Shown here piece by piece: positions 1 to 12,660 of a stretch of 64,000 nt of DNA (its first letter is position 1; every line of letters begins with the position of its first letter). The stretch spans positions 36,506,964-36,570,963 of the forward strand of contig OW203761.1 in NCBI GenBank assembly GCA_934045905.1. Direction: 5' to 3'. The translations under genes and the position numbers were made by a program. The notes under the pieces are model-generated. The model was not told where the DNA came from and searched no databases. It saw nothing but the letters and a program-made list of their open reading frames with translations. This stretch comes from Leuctra nigra (lineage: Eukaryota > Arthropoda > Insecta > Plecoptera > Leuctridae).

Positions 1-3000
1 ACAAAAAAACCAATAAAAACTCACAGGCAAAATAGTCAACAAAATATTTTCAAAACTATAGGCTCATAGAAATGTTATATCCACGTTATGCGACCCGCGG
101 ACAAATTCTCCCCCTCCCCACTACCCGATTGCCATTGTAACGTTCTCATAATTCGATGTAATTCCGAAGGAAACAGCTGAATCTGTCACATCCGTTTTGT
201 TTTCGTGACACTTACCACAGGAGATAAATGAAATGTACGTTCCCTGTCGCCCGTCGTTCCCAATGTGAGAACAATATGTTGCTAAATGGATGATACACTG
301 CACTGACAGGGCAGCCCATTGTCTCCCGTCCAACGCTTTCAACAATGACAACGCTGTTTGTTGTTCGTCCGACGATTGTTTCACATCACAACAATGGTTT
401 TTAGCGTCGGGATGCCAACGTCAGATGCCGCTGGAAGGTGGCGTCGTATTCAATGCCGAATGAATATAAGGGTAGGTTTTTTTAAAACTCTGACCAAACG
501 GGTGGAATTCCTGAAGAACATTCATCACCGAGGGAGTATTCCATGACGCCTGATAACCGTGCGTTTGGCGGTGAAATATTGACGTCGGGACGCTAATAGT
601 CGGGGAAGACGCCTTTCCCCGGTTATAGAATATAACAGATTCAATGCACAGTTTGATAGCATTAGTTTGATGCCACATGAAATATATCGGGAGATTAAAT
701 TATCGGGATCCAATGTTTCGCCTGTCAATTCCAGACATTCAATGGATGGAACTTTATTCATTTCAGCAGAACTATCAATTTTGATATTGGTATTCTATTG
801 ATGGGAAGACTTATAAAGTTGTGATAAATGTTATTTGCCGAGTCGGGTTTAAGTGTACTCAAAGGAAACCTCTTCGTCGAGTGTCTCCAAGGGTTTGTTG
901 CATGCATTATCGCCGACACATCCATCTCGATGTGACACTGGAGGTCCTACAGGATCACGGGGAAGGGAGAAGGTCACATGCATATTGGAAATCGTTGTGT
1001 GAATCACACCCGCTGTGATATCAACAGAATTAATGGGATATTCTTCAAAATGGCGGATGGAATGTTTTGTCCACTAATTGAATAGCTCGCGTTGATGTTA
1101 TTTTCAGCGTCATGGTTATGTCCGACAAGTTGTAATAACTCATCTGTTTTGTCTCGTTCTCGGCCAGGTCAAGTTAACCAGTTTCTAGGATTAGTTTCTC
1201 ATCTCTGCTGCGGGAAAAAGCGTTGCGGCGTTGCGAGTATTCGTCAACGCCCGCAACAAAACGAGCAAATCCAACGCTCTCTTGTTCGAGCTCGCCATCG
1301 CGCCATGCATCCACCCAATTCCCCACTCGTCAACCGAATAAAGTTAATTTAACTTCGGCCCGCGACGAAACAACCGGAGTTAGCACTTTCCACTTTCCTC
1401 TCTCGCCGCCTGCAAACCGCTCGCTGCTACCCACGTGTCTGGGAACGCAAAAGAAAACGCCACAATCGGAAAACGCAAAGCTGAAACCCCCCTCATTACA
1501 CAGTTTTCACCGCAGCAAATATCCAGCCCGCTCTTGATGCCTAATGCTTCATCAACCGTAGATTTGAGGGCAATATTTTACTGGATTCAAGATCCCTGCC
1601 CGAAACCACAATACTTTTTGAATCTTTTCAACTCACTACGTTTCATCTGGTTTTAACGAGCGGGTTCCGTATACTAACCTATACCATGAGATAAATCGGC
1701 TTAAATGAACATCAAATGCAGTTGGCCAAGCATGAAATAAGTTCCAACCCTCGCTTCAGTTTAACATGCAGGCTTGCACGTGATGCTTTCAATCATAAAT
1801 TGATGTTTGGATCGAACCCCTTATGGCAACTGCTGGCTGGCATGCCCTCTGAATTCGCAAACAACATATTATTTTCATAGGATGTTTTAGCTTGTGGATA
1901 AATCAAGAATAGCAGGCAATTCGCATGGCGGATGGACTCAACTGTAATCTTTATTACTCACTATGTTTACCTCAGTGGCCACTGAGCACTGACCTAAATA
2001 GATCCACTTCCATGAGCGCTGCTGCAGATTTCGATGCACGTCGCTGCCTCAGAACCATTTTACTTGTCCGGTGATGGAAATAAGAGGAAGTGAGTTTTAC
2101 AAATTGTGATACGAAAACTTTGTGGAGGGGTTTAAATAAATAATGTGTTGTAGTGAGTAGGTTATACCTAGGTTGCCCCGAGGCCGCCCGAGGCGCCGCA
2201 CATTGGTGTTGGCGCTATGCATGGTAAAGGACGGAAGGGAAGAATATCGTCCCTCTAGACTAATATGAAGACCAAACGAGAGGTGATGGCAAGGCAAGAC
2301 ATATTCCGTTATTTAGGAGATATGCAGAGAGTAATATTAAAGAAGCGACAAAGCGACAAAGAAGCGTCGTGGAAGGAAGATGGAAGAGCATATTATTATT
2401 ATAGAAAATGAAATATACTTTGTGTTATTTGAAAAGAAAGGAGAGTGTGGTAATTGCCAGGCGTCGCTCGAGCGCTATTGTCGTTTCTCAAAAATGATGA
2501 CGTCAAATAAAATAAGTGAAACGCTCTGGCATTCGCTCATAAAGAGTGATATATTTGCTTCTCTTCTCTTCTTCGCCATTCTGCTGTTCATACGTTTAAT
2601 ATGTCAATCAAAACAATTATCCCTCGAGCCGCTTTTCATTTCATCACATTTTACCCTGAGCGCTATTCCATGTTTTACTTAGTTTTGTTTACAGAGGAAG
2701 GGTGGGAGGCAGCAGGACGCATAATTAATATGCACTTTATATTGCCAATTAAACGTTAATATTAATTTTGTAATTGCAAAGAGAGACACCGACCTCTATG
2801 TGATGATTGTTTGAGTCCACTAAATGTCAAATGTTTCCAACTCTGCTGCAGGTTTTGTCAGCTCTAAAGCTCATCATGTGCCCACATCACATGGACTTGG
2901 CTATTTGTTGGAGCTACACCCCAAAATGCACTCAATACATCCTGCATGGACGCTCATAAACGAAAACTTTTAACGTACATTATGATACGACAAAGTAGCA

Positions 3001-3487
3001 TCATAAAAGCATATGCTTTTTCCTTGTTCTTTTTTTAATTTTCATTAAAGTTTCAATGCAGTTTACCCAGGAGGGTAAACATGTCACCTCTAGCTTCCTT
3101 GTGAACAATAACCGGGCTGTGAATATTTGAATTAAGGTGTGTCACCTGTCACGAGACCACGTGATCGAGGTCGTGACGTCACGCTTGGTCACACACGATA
3201 ACGCGGTGTTGGGAACAAATATTGGCGCCTGTAGTGGTGGAGGTGCCGTGCACGACGCTCCACAAGGCGAGGGAAGAACAGCTTACACGCAATAGTTTCA
3301 AGCGACTGACGTCTTCATCTAATACAGTCTTCACACCTTCCATCACTTTCGCTCCTTGTTTATAATTGTAATGCTATTAATAACTTCTATATTTTACTGT
3401 TGTTGACAGCGATAGATCTAGGTGATTTTCGTAAGGAAATTAAATGTATATAACTGAAACTTTCGACAAATAATTGATATACTATTA
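1..3487. other. No gene seen
   Basis: Mostly AT-rich sequence with a more CpG-rich patch around 1200-1530. Short open frames occur in it on both strands, but none has a recognisable domain, a matching splice-site context or a homologous copy in the window. A purine-rich stretch lies near 2330-2380. Around 3120-3200 there is a cluster of CACGTG/TGACGTCA-like palindromes, which could be regulatory but has no assigned gene. Confidence 0.5.
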
Positions 3488-3626
3488 AGGGCCGGTCTTT
3501 CAATGCCTTACTAACTTTTCAACAGTCAATTAGGACTATATTGCCATGGCAACAACCAATGACAATCCTCGAATGACCGATTTAAACTTAACTACTGGCT
3601 TAGCATACTATTAAAAGACCGGCCCT
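3488..3626. mobile_element. MITE with 13-bp inverted ends and TA target duplication
   Basis: The left end AGGGCCGGTCTTT is the exact reverse complement of the right end AAAGACCGGCCCT, and TA flanks both sides (3486-3487 and 3627-3628). At 139 bp it is non-coding. The inverted ends plus a TA duplication fit a non-autonomous Tc1/mariner-type element. The interior block with TTAGGACTATATTG and CCATGGCAACAACCAATG recurs in reverse orientation near 46030-46086, so the family has at least two members here. Confidence 0.8.
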
Positions 3627-6600
3627 TACTAATTTGAATAATTTTAACTGTTTTTTAAGTTCTGAACATTTTTTTCAAATTAGAGTCGTTGTTGTATGAA
3701 TCATACATTTATTTTCCAAATGAGAGTGAAAAAGCGTTCAGTTTGTTACACTTTTTTATACACAAGCAAAAACACATATGACAGGACTACAATAAATTCA
3801 TGCTTTTGGTGAAGGTGCCATATTAATTCGACTCGTGACAAGATTTACACACACACATGGACATAAAGATTGAATAAAACGTCACTTGAGTGCGTGAATG
3901 TTCAACATGTAGTGAAGCGCGCATCTGCACATGCATGCAACTCAGTTGTTCTAAACTCAACTCTTAAATCCTCATTAATAACCCTGTTACATGAGTCAAA
4001 ACACAACGGCAGCACTTTATCATCGCCCAACACGCAATCAGTTTGATTCAATGCTCTCTCATCCATACAAATCCATTCCCCATATCATCATACAAAGCTC
4101 ATTACAGCGTTGAAACAATAGAAAATATCGATCAATTCATATTCATGACAGTCTTATCATGAACCAGTATTGTCAGTGTATGAAGATACTGACACTTGAG
4201 CTGGATGCTGACTGGAGCAATATCGCGACTCTCATCAACCTATCTCCTCGGCATCTCGTATTGTTCCCGCCATTGTGTGTCCCATCTCCCTCAACACCCA
4301 TTAGGTCCCGTCTCCTTCTCTCTTTCAAATGAACATCACACGGTATTATATTAACAACAACGTAGGTGTGAAAAGCATACAACTTGACGCTGTTATTACC
4401 TTGTTTTCTTGAAACACAATCTAGATACGTGCATCTTCACCTTATATACAAACTTGTGTAGAGAAGATTTGCATATTTTATCATTAGATTAACGTCCTGA
4501 AGACTAGAGTCAATTCATTTATGAATAAATGAGATTCCTGGCAAGTTGCTCGAGTGGCGTCTTTCAGTTATGGCGCCGCGACGCCTCCCGATGCTTTATT
4601 ACTCCACAACAGAAGAAAATGATAAGTATTTTGTGTTTTTTTTTCTTTCAGGAAGTCGAGTCGTCAATTTCGAATTCTCTCTTGGAAAAAAGTCAACTCA
4701 TAATATCGCACAAGGTACCTATATAGAAAGCTCTTCAGTGAGCTTGATATTCGAATAATAATGCTTTTTTTCCCGGAGCATGGGAAATTGGAACTCGAAC
4801 TTTACAATGAGCATCGTTTGTATTTCCATTAGTCGTCATTCAGGGAAACAAGTTCGTTACGGAGTGTCGTGTTCGCGCGCATATTGATGCTGGGAAGAGA
4901 TGAGGTGTTGATTCTGTGTCGTTTCACACGTTGTTTGCTCTCATTGTCTGGAATCACCCCGCGTCGTCGGTTCCAGCTTGATGAGGAATGAAGAGGAAAG
5001 ACAAAGAGTGCATGCAATAGATAAGAGAATGAGCAAGCTACCTAAAGAATGATGCCAATCAAAATTGAACGCGGAAAATAAAGAAGAAACGTGGCCTCGG
5101 TCCCGAGATAAGATGGCGCTCAACATTGATGACTCGAAGGCACCGGCGAGATTCATCTTTGCAATTTGACGGCGTCTTCTTTTTTTCTCTCCCTCGGCGG
5201 AATTTTCTTTTGTGAACTTGTATGAAAGCTCTTCCGTCACGGGCGTTTCCACGAAACAAAGTTCCTTCTAGTTAATGGGCTCGTCTCACAGGTAAGTGTT
5301 TAATAAATGTACCCGACACGGATACGAGAAAACTGCTTTAGAAATTGCCTCAACTTTTAATAGGGTATCTACTTGTCAGTTGTCACTGCTCTTGTCAACT
5401 CCGTGCATCGCTTTTATGCGAAAAGAAATACTTTCAAGTTTCTTGGGCTAAATTTTAGCCGGGTACATTATTACGTGTCTTGCATACAAACCCCCGACAT
5501 TATTACCCGCGATACTCTTCATTATATCAAAGAAGATAATATGATCTTGTGAATATTAATTCCACTAATTAATATTTCAGTTTACTGAGAATTTCTGGAA
5601 ATCTCTAATTATAATCTTTCCTTTGATAGTGACTTGATGGCGTCACTGCCCTGACTGCTTCGTTGGCAACCGCTCGAGGCTGCACTATATCTGCACTCGG
5701 GCTCACAAAGCGAAAATTTAGCAAAGCAATCTAAAATCTTCATAAACCTCTAACCCTCATTACCCGTGACATATGTGAACTTCCAGCCGGGGTCCACAAT
5801 GTCCAGTCAACTTTATCTGACCGAATGGAGGTCGGAGAGGAACACCAAGTTTTCTATTGTAAAATCGGTCTCCAAATTGCTGACGGTGTGAAGTCGCAAA
5901 TGGGTTTTCAGATTTCTAGCCAAAAGTTCTTAACCCTGTTTAAGGGCTCTGGCTGTTCGAACTGAACTATGGGTAGAACGCATAGTGAGCGGGTTAACAT
6001 TCGCTATGGCTAGATGTCCAGCCGCATATTCAAACTGAACTATGGGTAGAACACTCAGGGGAGAGTAAACATAAGCGTCAGAAGGAGATTTAATTTTACT
6101 CACTTCACTTTTCTAATTATAAATTTCTTTTTTAGAGACGCAAATTTCAACATGATTTGATGAATTATCTATTTTATATTGTGACAATTATTATACGTCG
6201 TAAAGTATAGACATTCTTTCAAAACCTTTTGTAATATGATGGATAAAACAAATCAATTATTTATAATTGATATTCTGTTTTAAATAAATATGTTAAACAT
6301 ACGGCGGTTTAGTAAGGTACATACCTAAAATCGATAAATAAAAAAAAAGTAATACATATTTAGAATATTTTTTACATTATTCTAGGTAATTTAATCAAAG
6401 CAAACAAACACTGGCTAAGCATAAAGACGGATTAATATTTTATAATAGCAAATATTTTTCTTGTTGACGAACTTGTAACACGCGATAAGCAGTGCCAAAA
6501 GTTGAAATTACTTGTCTATAAAATATTGCATAGACATTTTCTCTGGCCATCTGTTTCAGTCACTCATTGACGCGTTCCGAGGAATATTTTTCGTTTTTTC

Positions 6601-9538
6601 ATAACTATTTCGATAACGATTTCATCAAGTGCATTTATGTCCATAGAACCTCAGCTGTGTTTATTTTGCAAATTAAATTGACCCAAAGAGAAATGCATGT
6701 ATTGTTTATCTAACATAGATTACATCAAGATACATAACTGTTTATTAAGTAAATACACATAATGTGAAACGAAACAATAGGTATAATAATTAAACACAAA
6801 TATATTCTAAATACAAACCCAACGTTCCGAGTTCGTATCCCGGTGTAAGGTATTACGGCACGTCACCGAAACAAGAACTCCTGATGTATTTCAACCCGAT
6901 TCGTGCCACCGACCATTAAACTTTGTGCTGGAAAGACTTATTTATGCGATTGCCATTGGTAGAATACGTGTGAAACGGATGTAGCAGAATGACAACAAAA
7001 CTGAGTAAAAACAAACAAAGAATAACGAGTCTATGTCATGTAGTGCTGGTTGCATCGCTAGACAGTCAGGCGCAATAAGACATTCTAAAGCGTAAGCAGA
7101 AGGACATGTATTGCAGTTTTACTGCTTAGGAATGAGAAAATAAATGTGCAATAGAATATATAATGTAATTTGTCATATACTAGTGTAACATTTCCAATAT
7201 TAGAAACAGATTTAGAAACGAAAGAAGTTTGTAACACTTTGTAACTTGGAACTTTTTATACATCAATAATGCAAGTCGAATTCGTGAGAATTTAGTAGAT
7301 AATTATATCCAATCAAAACGCAATCACAATAAATCATCTGCCATTGGTACAAATTCTGACGTCGAATTTGTCATGTTTATTAAAAAGTATTTGACAGTCA
7401 AATTATGTCAACGTTAATGCAAGTAACTCTAAAATTGTTTTGGTTTCAATAACATAAAATATGAAATGTAATTTGTTGAAAGGCGAACGAGGTTAAAGAT
7501 ATTTACTGGCAATTCACGTAGATCATTGATCATCGAGAGAGAACAATGCTTCTGAACGATAATTTTTGAACGATCAAAAATGTTGAACACAAAAGAGTTG
7601 ATTGGCAATGTAATGCGTTGGGGATTAATGAGTTGAAAACCGCTTTTAAGGCAACTCCAGCACATGAAAGGCTTCAGGATATTTTAAATACACAAATAGA
7701 TCAGATTAATATAACACACAAGGTAGACATTTCATAGAATAGGTGTCCAGTTTATTTCTAATGTTTTAATTCGACGCGCGATTGAGTTTGGCAATTAAAC
7801 ATTTAAGACAGAATGACAAAGAGCATATCGGCTCAGGTAAGTAACTTTATGAACATGCATTTCGTTCGTCCAAGTGTTTCAGGATTCTCCGTGGCTTCTT
7901 CTTCTTGGATTCTTCAGCCAAGAGACAAATGCTAGTAATGTTAATTACTTGCAACTCACGACTATCTCTTTTCTACATGATAATCTATCAATCATCATCA
8001 TCATCATTCACAGACTTGCAATGACCTAGTATTGAAGTATCTATAAACAACATTATAATGAAATAAAAATGTCTGAACAATAGTGCACGAGAGTTCATCA
8101 ACAACTAATGAACGTTTGCATGGGAAACTGAACACACTCGTGCAATCATGATGTGAAAACAAGTTATCCGAGTTCTCAAGTCGCACTAATTGATCCAAAC
8201 AGCTAATATTGAAGTTATCTAGTAGAACTAATTAGTACTTACTAAGTTCCCTATATGAGACGGTGATCGCTTCACTAGGTTTACATCGTTACACGCTCGA
8301 TTATGTGAGAGATGTTGGAGAAGTAAAAAACAAACTTGTTTCACTTGTCTGGCTTCAGCGTGGCTTCAGCGGAACATGGCACCTCCACCGGCATTTTCAT
8401 ATGCGTATTGGATGGCGGATGTATACGGAGTTTTCTGCCAGAAATGTGTTCTATCGATTTATTTTTATCTAAATTAGAGAACCTACATCAGAAAATCCAT
8501 TAAGTTGCAATTTTTCCATAGCCATTTTATACAAAATGTTCTTTATTACGTAGCTTCTTCTTTACTATATCTTCCAACATTATTAAATAATTCACATACC
8601 GTTAATAAAATATGAGCATAAAAGAAAAATACAAAAAAATACAAAAAGACAAATTTTGCCAAAAAGTAGCAATCAAATAAGGTTTTTTTCCGTTGATGTT
8701 AAATATTTCTTAATTTCATCAACAATATATCTCTTGAGACAAATTTAAAGATTCCTATCAGAATTTATATTAAATCAATTCGTTATGTTTGTCATTAAAG
8801 TTTTCAGAGTAAGCAAAAGTAATAAATACTCATGAGGATCAACTCCATTTAACCGAAAGTTAAAAGTTTGTCACTCTGTCTGTTTGATTAAATCCTAAAC
8901 CCAAAGTCTTTTATTTTCGCTAAAACAAACATCAAAATTCGTGGGGTTCCATTGGCTGTTACAATAGCAACTCTGTTAAGCCTATAATAGCGTGTAGAAA
9001 GGATTAAATAAGTTAGCTTATAGATAACATCGAGTAATGCAAGGAGCAAGCACTAAGCAGCTAATACGAACAGCACAATTACTCCCACGAAGATTCGGAA
9101 TATTGTGGAACTGCATCATTAGATGCATGCAACTTGCGAGACAGATTGCATTGCACATTGCACTTACAGGTAAGTCTCGATCTAGATAGTAACTAAATGC
9201 CAGTTGACATTCGAATAAACTTAGCTACGGGAAGTGAATTGAAAGTCAGAGAACGAAGATTGTGTTAGGATTACGCTCCAGGTCGCATGTAGCAGTAGAT
9301 TAGGATTAGGCTAATGTATGTAGATTGAATGGAACAGCCATGTGCATATTTAAACAGAACTGAGGCTGAAAATTCGATTCCTACCTTCTCATTTACAGCG
9401 GGAATTTAGTTATAAGAACATGGTCTCGTTTTCATGCAAACAATACCGTGTTGCATGCACAATATTTCAACTTTTATCAGAGAGAGATGGTATAAAAATG
9501 TTGCTAACTTTATTAGTGTTACCCAACGAGCATGTTTT
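3627..9538. other. No gene seen; AT-rich spacer
   Basis: I see no coding exon with support. Isolated strong 5' splice-site matches occur (CACAG/GTAAGTG near 5290, CTCAG/GTAAGTAA near 7837, ACAG/GTAAGTCT near 9168). No adjoining recognisable exon accompanies them, so they may be chance or untranslated exons. Confidence 0.4.
5956..6052. repeat. Short direct repeat, two copies
   Basis: The phrase ACTGAACTATGGGTAGAAC occurs at about 5961-5979 and again at about 6034-6052, each preceded by TTC(G/A)A. The roughly 73-bp spacing suggests an old tandem duplication. It is non-coding. Confidence 0.6.
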
Positions 9539-10190
9539 GAATCGCTTTATGCCTTTTGACAAAAAAAAAACTCTTTCGACCAATAAAAACCTCGGAAGTA
9601 CACAAAATATATATATTAGAATTTTCCGACTGTGGAGAAGGAGTCCGAAAAGCCGGACTACTCAATAATACACTAACAGTCTCAAGGGATATTGAAGATC
9701 TTGTGTTGTTACGTTTTTCCTTTAACCAGCTTCTCTCCGCTAAATATTTTATTGAGCGAGCGAAGCGAGCGACTCCATTTGGCTCTTTTAGCACGGACCT
9801 CTGTTTTTTTTTTGTTTTTTTTTTTGTTTTTGTTTTTGTATGCTAAAGGAAGCAATGGAAGTCGCACCGTTTCACCGATCGACCTGAAATTTTGCACACA
9901 TGTAAAGACAACCTTCTCTGTTTGCAGACCCAATTTTTTTTTGAAATCCATCCATTGGTTCATTGTTAAAATAAGTATCTCCTGATAGCCTAAAAAATGA
10001 AAATGGTCTTCGAGAAATGTGATCAAACTCATATTTAGCATGGTCAGTAAGACCAACAATGTCACTTATTTTACAAATTTTCAGCCGAATCTGTCAAGAA
10101 AGTATGCACTTATTGACATTTTTAATAGCTGTCAGAAATGAAACATTGAAAATGAATGTCTTTCCAATGCAACTGAATCTGATTTGCTTT
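9539..10190. repeat. Dispersed repeat with GAGCGAGCGAAGCGAGCG motif and poly-T run
   Basis: It contains GAGCGAGCGAAGCGAGCG near 9753, a T-rich run with G interruptions at 9800-9840, and a CACCGATCGACCTGAAATTT block near 9875. A diverged version of the first and last motifs occurs in the same order near 16392 and 16500. This marks a dispersed element family. Class unknown; no transposase frame is visible. Confidence 0.55.
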
Positions 10191-11060
10191 AGGTACAAGA
10201 GTGTTTTGATGATATGTACAGTTTTTTAGTGAAAAGCAGATATTTTTATGTTTATTGAGTTGATCAAATTTGAATAATTCAATTTGGATCATAGTTTCCA
10301 ACAAATCATTTCGAGTTTTCAAGGACCTTGATTGTCTTTTCGTCAATTCGTAGTTCTAATGGCCGTGCCTCCCGTGTTTCTACTTGGCTGATTTTGCATC
10401 CAGGAGGGATTAGAAACATAAGCTCACATTTCAATAATATCATTGAGTGGCGTTTGTTCTCTTCTAGCGTTCACACGTCATTCCAAATCTCTCCTGCATT
10501 TTGCTTCTTTTCGTTGATAATTTTGGCAATTTGGTGTACTTTGTGAAGGTATTAGTAAAATTGAATCGCTTTTAAAGCATAGATATTAGGTATCTACAGT
10601 TTTTGTCCAGGGGATTGATTATTTCAAATTATTTTCTTCTTGGAAACGTTGGATTTATTCCGTTTCTGAGCTTCTGTCTAGCCTGACATTTCCTTGAAGG
10701 TTGCTATTTTTTTTTGAAAGTTTTGATTCATTCAGTTCAAAACATTACGTTGTCTTATTTTATTGTGGAACGTTGGATTCATTCCGTTTCTAAACTAGGT
10801 AGTTACTATTTTACCTGATCCGTTTTTTGTGTGGAACTTTGATTCCTTTCGCTTATTAGTTGAAAGGTGATTACTTTATTTTCTTATTTGCGAAGTTTTG
10901 TTCAAGATTCATTTCGTAACATTACGACATTGAATACATTACGTCTTTGAGCACACATTTCGTGCATTTCAAACATTGATCACACAAATATTATTGTACT
11001 TTAATTAGGTAGGTACTCTACTTCTTACTTTTTCATTACCTATCTTATCCCTATTTAAAC
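10191..11060. other. AT-rich stretch with diverged GGATTCATTCCGTTTCT motifs
   Basis: Variants of GTTGGATTYATTCCGTTTCT occur near 10648 and 10769, with a weaker match near 10840. They lie just upstream of the small ORF at 11061, and may be part of the same mobile element. No coding exon seen. Confidence 0.35.
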
Positions 11061-11291
11061 ATGCCGAAAAATGGAAAGACTTCTGCTAGAATGAAAGCCA
11101 TAAAGGCGAAAAAGCGTCTGCGTGAAATTGAAGATCAAGAAACTGACGAAGCTAAATCTAAAAGGTTGAAACAAAATGTCGTTAATAATAAAGCATCAAG
11201 GAGCAAAGAGACCCCCGACCAGACTGCTGCAAGGAGATACTCAAACAATCAACGCAATACCCGCTCTCGTGCAGCGGGTATTGCCGATTGA
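11061..11291 (+). CDS. Small basic protein, probable transposon ORF relic (76 aa)
   Basis: An intact ATG-to-stop frame of 76 codons that is rich in Lys and Arg. Its centre is a highly charged helix (KAKKRLREIEDQE), followed by an SRSKETPDQTAARR segment. In my recollection that Lys/Arg-rich style with a TP(D/E)QTAAR phrase resembles the N-terminal region of Helitron-type helicase ORFs in insects, but I cannot confirm it here. No helicase or Rep domain follows: the frame stops at 11291 and the next kilobase is AT-rich and closed. It could equally be a chance basic ORF. The upstream 10.6-11.0 kb repeats support a mobile-element setting. Confidence 0.35.
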   Translation: MPKNGKTSARMKAIKAKKRLREIEDQETDEAKSKRLKQNVVNNKASRSKETPDQTAARRYSNNQRNTRSRAAGIAD

Positions 11292-12335
11292 CCGACCAAC
11301 TAAAAACTTCGCATGGTAATTGGTAGCAACATTTAAGGTATTTTTGCCAATTTTCAGTCTAATTTGTAGTTATTTTCAAAAGTTTTTGTAATTTTAGGGA
11401 CATTTTGTGTGTTGGCTGTCAAATTCACGGCGACATCGAATCTTTAGTTCAAGGCAAGGTAGTTAGAGCAGAAAGTTTCAAACGAAATGAAACTAATAAT
11501 GACCGTTAAACAGATTGATCTGATATTGGTAATATCATATCATATGAGTGGTCCCAGGTATATTGTTTGAAAGATATCCTGTGATTTTTGAAACTTAACA
11601 AGGAACCGTTCAATCAAAGGTTTAATCGATCAACTTAAAACTTAGCAAGGTTATTGGGACCAATATTTTTGGAAATTTTGGAGATATTTATACAAGTCTG
11701 TGACGAAATTCAAGAATTATTGGCTTTTAATGACATTTTCGATAAACATAATTTCGGTTCGAGGTGTTGCGTGTATCCGTGCTCGCTCATTAACGCGTTA
11801 CTCAGAGCGTTTTCCTAGTAAAATCTATTTCTTTCTGTAGCTGCACAGACAGAACGGTAAAATAGTATACCGTCCGTAGAGTTTTAATAAGTAACATCGA
11901 GAGTAACATACATGCAATTAAAAAGCAACTCACCAATTGTTCCATATCCTGTCATCTTAAAGTGTAACTTGGGTAAGTATTTGTTGAACGTCATCAGGCA
12001 CAGACTCGAGCCAACCGCGGCGTGAAAATGTGCTACGAATCAAAGTTGCTAATTGTTCACGACTTCGAGTTCGGTCCAATTATCCAGCGACAGCGTATTA
12101 TCCGGCGAAAAGGGGTGTAACGAAATACGAATGTTAATTATTTCTATAAACTTTCTGACTAAACTGTAATAGAATTTATTCCTAATATAACATTAATTAC
12201 ATTTGTGAAATTGTCATTTTCAAACTACATCAACGTCCCGCCAAAGACTTTTTCCTAGTCACTTGTTGGTTCCTCCGCTTCGAACTGTCATCTATGACAT
12301 AATGACAGCACAGTGAGGTGGTATACTCTGCGATA
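11292..12335. other. No gene seen
   Basis: AT-rich with a few CpG-containing patches (11760-11820, 12060-12110). No supported exon, RNA gene or clear repeat. Confidence 0.4.
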
Positions 12336-12660
12336 TGTCACTGATCACCCCGGTGCGGCTCTGAGCCATGACTCTTGCTGCGAGACTTCCCGCGCAATAT
12401 TCCACCGACACGTCGTGGCGTGCAGCGAGCGACGTCGGACCGCGAAGACTGTGTGGGGGCGAGCGTCGTGAGCGTCTGCGGCGTCGAGTCCAGGCAGCTT
12501 AGTGCAGCGCACCTAGCAGGCAAGGGGCGCGATTCCTCTTCCAACCCCTCACTCCGCCGCTGCCGCCCCTCGCCGCCTCTCCACCGACGCTAGACCCAGA
12601 GATCGATGGGCCACTCACAGAACATTGCCAGGCTGCCCCCCCCCCCCTCTCCCCCAAAAA
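12336..12660. promoter_or_regulatory. CpG-rich island-like block
   Basis: About 325 bp of GC- and CpG-rich DNA in an otherwise AT-rich region, ending in a run of C at 12639-12649. Open frames exist on both strands, as expected from composition, and none is recognisable. It could be a promoter or first untranslated exon of a gene whose coding exons lie outside, or a GC-rich repeat. No initiator or TATA assignment is possible. Confidence 0.25.
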
